This document shows positions 6,354-9,472 of a DNA stretch of 9,472 nt, piece after piece (position 1 is the first letter of the stretch; every line of letters starts with the position of its first letter). The stretch is from CBFGWV01 sp965652545. GTDB lineage: Bacteria; Pseudomonadota; Gammaproteobacteria; Competibacterales; Competibacteraceae. The translations under genes were made by a program, and so were the position numbers. The stretch covers positions 1 to 9,472 of the forward strand of contig CBFGWV010000195.1 in assembly GCA_965652545.1 (NCBI GenBank). The letters run 5' to 3'. The notes under the pieces were generated by a model, which did not search any database, had not been told where the DNA came from, and saw nothing but the letters and a program-made list of their open reading frames with translations.

Positions 6354-6604
6354 CGCTCGATCTCCTGCTCCAGCCGTCGCCTGACCGGCAGCAATAGCAG
6401 ACCCAGACGCACGTCCAGCGCCAGGGAGCGGGCGGCCACGGTAATGGTTCCGCGCGCGCCGCTGTGATTGACGTGCATGACATCGCCCTCCCAATGATGG
6501 CGTATCGGGAAACGCCGGGCGAGGTCCGCGGCCACTTGTTCGGCCACTTGCCGTGCGCCGGCGCGGCCCAGGTCGTGGTCTCGTTCGATGCGGATGCGGC
6601 TCAT
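6323..6604 (-). CDS. Polyhydroxyalkanoic acid system family protein (PHA_gran_rgn type)
   Basis: A 93-aa small protein matching the family found beside PHA synthesis genes (the type described by PF09650/TIGR02610, named from memory). The N-terminus MSRIRIERDHDLGRAGARQV, the central WEGDVMHVNHSGARGTI strands, the LALDVRLGLLLLPVRRRLE segment and the C-terminal EIERQLDEIL are all characteristic. Its biochemical role is not known; members are associated with granules by gene neighbourhood. The start is ATG 6604, preceded by AAGAAG about 7 bases upstream. A -10-like TATACT lies at 6641-6636 on this strand. The gene diverges from a histidine kinase gene and converges on the fadD-linked protein gene. 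The frame is open far upstream, but that region is antisense to the kinase. Confidence 0.93.
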   Translation of the reverse strand: MSRIRIERDHDLGRAGARQVAEQVAADLARRFPIRHHWEGDVMHVNHSGARGTITVAARSLALDVRLGLLLLPVRRRLEQEIERQLDEILDNA

Positions 6605-6706
6605 GGACGATCTTCTTATCGCTGTGCTTTCGCCGAGTATACGAGGCGGAACCCGGCTCTGCCTTTGCGTATACACTACGAGCATGAACCGCCGGGGGAG
6701 AGTGGT
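6605..6706. promoter_or_regulatory. 102-bp divergent promoter region with paired GTATAC sites
   Basis: This lies between the PHA-system gene (minus) and the histidine kinase gene (plus). On the minus strand, TATACT at 6641-6636 is a good -10 match without a clear -35, and would give a leader of about 25 bases. On the plus strand, TATACA at 6670-6675 could serve the kinase. Each sits in a GTATAC palindrome (6637-6642 and 6669-6674), spaced 32 bases, close to three helical turns. A shared regulator could bind both, but the motif is short. Confidence 0.35.
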
Positions 6707-7900
6707 ATGACCCGCGCCGATCAAACTGCCGGGGGGCTGGAGATCGACGATTCCGAAGCGCTTGCTGCCGCCATCCTCGATGAGCTGGACGAGCCGGCCG
6801 TGCTGCATGACGAGACCGGCATCATCCGCCGGGCGAATGCGGCTGCCCTGCGCTGTTGCCGCAGCGGTCGTCCGCAGACGCTGGGCCAGTGGTTTCGGGC
6901 GTTGCTTCCGAATGCCCCGTCCTTGCCGGCGCTGGTGGTCGGGCGCGAGACGTTGACGTTGGATCTCGATGCCTACAGCCTTCCGGGCACGGCCATCGTT
7001 GGCAAACCCCTGCCCGGTGGCCGCCTCTGGTTGTTGCGCCTGATCGGAGCCAGCGCCGACGAGGTGCGCAATCGCGACACCGTACGCCAGTTGCAAGAGC
7101 AGTTGCTTCAGGCGGAGAAGCTCGCATCCATCGGCCAATTGGCCGCAGGCGTAGCGCACGAGATCAACAACCCCATCGGTTATGTCTACTCCAACCTCGG
7201 CACCCTGCGTGACTATCTCAGCGGGCTCACCAGTGCCATCGAGCAATTGGAGGCGGTAATCGAAAGCAAGCCCGAACTGCGCGATGAACTGGCTTCGCTG
7301 CGTCGCCGGCTCGATCTGGATTACATTCTGGCCGACGTGCCGGGCCTGGTCGATGAGTCGCGCGAGGGGATCAGCCGGGTGCGCCGCATCGTGCAGGACC
7401 TAAAGGACTTCTCCTATGCCGGTAGCGGGGACGATTGGGCGGCAGTGGATATGCAGCGCAATCTCGAATCCTCCATCAACATCGCCTGGAACGAGCTGAA
7501 GTACCACACCACGGTGGTGCGGGACTATGGCGAGCTTCCTCTTGTGGAATGCCTGGGGGCGCAGATCAACCAGGTTTTTCTCAATCTGTTGGTCAATGCC
7601 GCCCAGGCCATCGATGGGCCCGGGACGATCACCGTCCGGACCCGCCTCGAGGGCGATGAGGTCTGTATATCGATCACCGACGACGGACCGGGCATGCCGC
7701 CGGAGGTCCGCGAGCGCATTTTCCTGCCGTTTTTCACTACCAAGGCGCAAGGGCAGGGCACCGGCCTCGGGCTGGCCCTGTCGCAGGGTATCGTCCAGCG
7801 TCACCAGGGACGTATCGAGGTGGACAGCGAGCCAGGTCGCGGAACCACATTCCGGGTCCGCTTACCGGTGCGGCAGGAGCATGGTCACCACACGCTCTGA
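6707..7900 (+). CDS. Soluble PAS-like sensor histidine kinase
   Basis: A 397-aa predicted cytoplasmic sensor kinase without membrane segments. Residues 15-60 look PAS-like (DELDEPAVLHDETGIIRRAN). A short coiled coil (QLQEQLLQAEKLASIGQL) leads into the HisKA H-box GVAHEINNPIGY with phospho-acceptor His151. The HATPase_c domain shows the N-box NQVFLNLLVNAAQ (288-300), G1 DDGPG (325-329), the F-box FFTTK and G2 GTGLGL (351-356), then GRGTTFRVRLP near the end. All catalytic boxes are intact. It has the HEINNP class of H-box seen in NtrB-like and orphan kinases. The start is ATG 6707, with GGGGGAG about 6 bases upstream; the frame is open back to 6464, but that part is antisense to the PHA-system gene. 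The next gene overlaps its 3' end by 20 bases. No response regulator is in the window. Confidence 0.93.
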   Translation: MTRADQTAGGLEIDDSEALAAAILDELDEPAVLHDETGIIRRANAAALRCCRSGRPQTLGQWFRALLPNAPSLPALVVGRETLTLDLDAYSLPGTAIVGKPLPGGRLWLLRLIGASADEVRNRDTVRQLQEQLLQAEKLASIGQLAAGVAHEINNPIGYVYSNLGTLRDYLSGLTSAIEQLEAVIESKPELRDELASLRRRLDLDYILADVPGLVDESREGISRVRRIVQDLKDFSYAGSGDDWAAVDMQRNLESSINIAWNELKYHTTVVRDYGELPLVECLGAQINQVFLNLLVNAAQAIDGPGTITVRTRLEGDEVCISITDDGPGMPPEVRERIFLPFFTTKAQGQGTGLGLALSQGIVQRHQGRIEVDSEPGRGTTFRVRLPVRQEHGHHTL

Positions 7901-9472
7901 GTGGGCCGGTGCGGCGGCCGCACTGGCGCCGGCCCTGCAATTGACGGTTATTGCGCTCGGCCTGTGGTGGGCCGGACGACATTGGGGGGTGGACGCGGCG
8001 TACGGCAGCGTGCTGGCCGGTTTCGCCGTTGCCGTCGCCGGCCTGCTGCACATCGCTGCCGGCACCTCGGCGTGGCGCTGGCGTATCGGCGCAGTGGTGG
8101 CCGCCATCATCGCCGCCGCGGCGCTGTTGGCATCGCCGCCCCTCTGGCCGGATGGCGCGATGGTGTTTGCCGCCGTTGTCCTGGTTGCGTTGATCGCATT
8201 GACGCGCAAGCCCGCCTGGCGCAGCTGGCGGACGTTCATCATCACGCTGGCCGCGGCCGCCTTGGTCGTGATCGGGGCGGCGCTGGGGTTTGCAGGCCTC
8301 CTGGAGGCTTGGCTCCACCACCCACGCGGGGGGCATGTCCAAGCTGCAGGCACCGTCGGAATGATCGTCCTGGCTGGCGGTGCGTCGCTGCTCGTGGAGC
8401 GCTGGCAGAAGGACCCGACCGCAACGTCGCTGGTGCTCTGGTCGACGCTCATGGCCCTCGCGCTTGCGCTGCCGAGCATCGGCCTCTGGCACCATCGGGT
8501 CAATGCCGATGAGCGGCAGGTCGAGGCGTTGACGGCAACCACGCTGGACGATGTGGTTCTGACGAGCGCAGCGGCCTGGCGCAAGGCGTCCGCCGCAATT
8601 GATCGACTGGCCGATCTAAGCAGCCGAGGCCAATCCAGACATCTGTGGGCCGCCCATGCTGCCGGTTTGCTGAACGAACTGCCTGGCGTGGATCGGCTCG
8701 CGGTCATGGATGACACCGCGCGTGTTGCGGACGGACGCGTCGCCAGCGTCGCAGGGGTGCCCGACAACGCCGCGACCAGCGGGCAGGTTGCCTTGATGCG
8801 AACACTCGCTTTGGCCGGTGACGGCCAAAGCCACCTCTCGGACATGGTCGCCACCGCATCCGGCGGCCATGCCCAGTTCTACGTGGTGCCGATGACGGCG
8901 GCAGGCGGCGCGTCGCGGTTTCTGGTCGCCCGTCTCGATGTTGGCACGCTCATCGGCAGTGCCTTGCACGGCATCGATACCGCCTTCGGCATCGAGCTGA
9001 GCGAGTCGCGTGTCGGTCGGCTGTATGTGCGCGAAGCCTCCCCCGACGGTGGCAGCCGGCGATTCTGGGTCAGCCATGTGCTGGATCTACCCGATCAAGC
9101 GGTGCGGGTGACCGTTTGGCCGGGCGATGCGCTGGCGCCATCGGATGCCGGGATCGCACTGCCGCTGGGTGCCCTGGTGACGGCGTTGGGTTCCGCGCTG
9201 TTGTACACGGCATTGCGCTCTCGGCGGCGGGCGGCCCGGCTCGCCATATTGAATCAGCAGGTTCGCCAGTCCAGCGGCGAACTGGAGGATGTGCTGCGCA
9301 GCATCATCGACGGTCTGGTCAGCCTGGATGACGACGGTCGGGTGGTGTTTCTCAACGACCGCGCCCGTTCGCTGCTGGCGCTTGCGGATGCCGCCAAGGG
9401 CGATGTGTTGTGGACGATGCTCCCGCCACCATTGACCGAGCGACTGTTGCGCCGTGCGCTGGCCGGCGAGGC
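7881..9472 (+). CDS. Multi-pass membrane sensor protein with PAS domain, probable histidine kinase (3' partial)
   Basis: An open frame of 530 codons with no stop before the window ends. The start is ATG 7881, inside the end of the kinase gene (20-base overlap, different frame); AGGAG lies only one base upstream, so coupling is likely. About seven hydrophobic segments fill residues 8-205 (for example LQLTVIALGLWW, AVVAAIIAAAALLA, FIITLAAAALVVIGAAL, LMALALALPSIGLW). A hydrophilic region of about 215 residues (205-423) follows, probably an extracytoplasmic sensing domain. An eighth membrane segment (424-446, ALPLGALVTALGSALLY), an Arg-rich boundary and a PAS domain from about 468 (LEDVLRSIIDGLVSLDDDG, VVFLNDRA) come next. 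The output domain lies outside the window. HisKA/HATPase is most likely given the neighbour, but GGDEF or another output is not excluded. Confidence 0.85.
   Translation, partial: MVTTRSEWAGAAAALAPALQLTVIALGLWWAGRHWGVDAAYGSVLAGFAVAVAGLLHIAAGTSAWRWRIGAVVAAIIAAAALLASPPLWPDGAMVFAAVVLVALIALTRKPAWRSWRTFIITLAAAALVVIGAALGFAGLLEAWLHHPRGGHVQAAGTVGMIVLAGGASLLVERWQKDPTATSLVLWSTLMALALALPSIGLWHHRVNADERQVEALTATTLDDVVLTSAAAWRKASAAIDRLADLSSRGQSRHLWAAHAAGLLNELPGVDRLAVMDDTARVADGRVASVAGVPDNAATSGQVALMRTLALAGDGQSHLSDMVATASGGHAQFYVVPMTAAGGASRFLVARLDVGTLIGSALHGIDTAFGIELSESRVGRLYVREASPDGGSRRFWVSHVLDLPDQAVRVTVWPGDALAPSDAGIALPLGALVTALGSALLYTALRSRRRAARLAILNQQVRQSSGELEDVLRSIIDGLVSLDDDGRVVFLNDRARSLLALADAAKGDVLWTMLPPPLTERLLRRALAGE

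Noticed and set aside
6464..6706. N-terminal extension of the histidine kinase
   Set aside because: It is antisense to the PHA-system gene and its promoter. ATG 6707 has a strong ribosome binding site and begins the natural protein.
6605..7246. N-terminal extension of the PHA-system protein to about 307 residues
   Set aside because: The family is about 90 residues long and starts MSRIRI at 6604. The extension is antisense to the kinase.
7737..8854. Minus-strand open frames opposite the membrane sensor
   Set aside because: The plus-strand frame from 7881 has clear membrane segments and a PAS domain. The opposite frames are Arg/Ala/Pro/Ser shadow translations.

Overview
The window looks like a chromosomal segment of a GC-rich proteobacterium, most likely a gammaproteobacterium that accumulates storage lipid. 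This rests on gene content (PhaF-like phasin, polyhydroxyalkanoic-acid-system small protein, FadD-type acyl-CoA ligase, patatin, TetR) and strong G/C third-position bias. The sequence alone does not fix the genus. No rRNA, tRNA, CRISPR array, insertion sequence or phage module was seen.

Layout. (1) Positions 1-1082 are a somewhat less GC-rich, accessory-looking stretch. It holds the C-terminal tail of an unidentified protein that appears frameshifted in a G run, an unrecognised 183-aa protein that could be an immunity protein, a hairpin-plus-T terminator, and a short ORF with a good ribosome binding site whose coding signal seems to change frame. (2) Positions 1083-3546 on the minus strand form a tightly coupled operon, read phasin, then patatin-like phospholipase, then TetR regulator. 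Each junction is a 4-base stop/start overlap (GTGA, then ATGA). (3) Positions 3547-3963 are a divergent control region with palindromes. (4) Positions 3964-6353 on the plus strand hold fadD and a 242-aa conserved protein of unknown function joined by an ATGA overlap. (5) Positions 6323-6604 on the minus strand encode a 93-aa PHA-granule-system protein, tail-to-tail with the previous gene. (6) Positions 6707-9472 on the plus strand hold a soluble histidine kinase and an overlapping multi-membrane-pass sensor protein that runs off the window's end.

How the genes may work together (inference). FadD activates fatty acids to acyl-CoA. The phasin would coat polymer or lipid granules and, through its Lys/Ala/Pro tail, may tether them to DNA. 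The patatin could hydrolyse an acyl ester (phospholipid, neutral lipid or polyester). The TetR protein, last in the operon, is a natural candidate for a feedback regulator of the 3547-3963 region, perhaps sensing an acyl ligand. The small PHA-system protein and the kinase diverge from a 102-bp region, which raises the possibility that a signalling pair is linked to storage metabolism. PHA synthase (phaC), phaA and phaB are not in the window, so the stored compound could also be wax ester or triacylglycerol.
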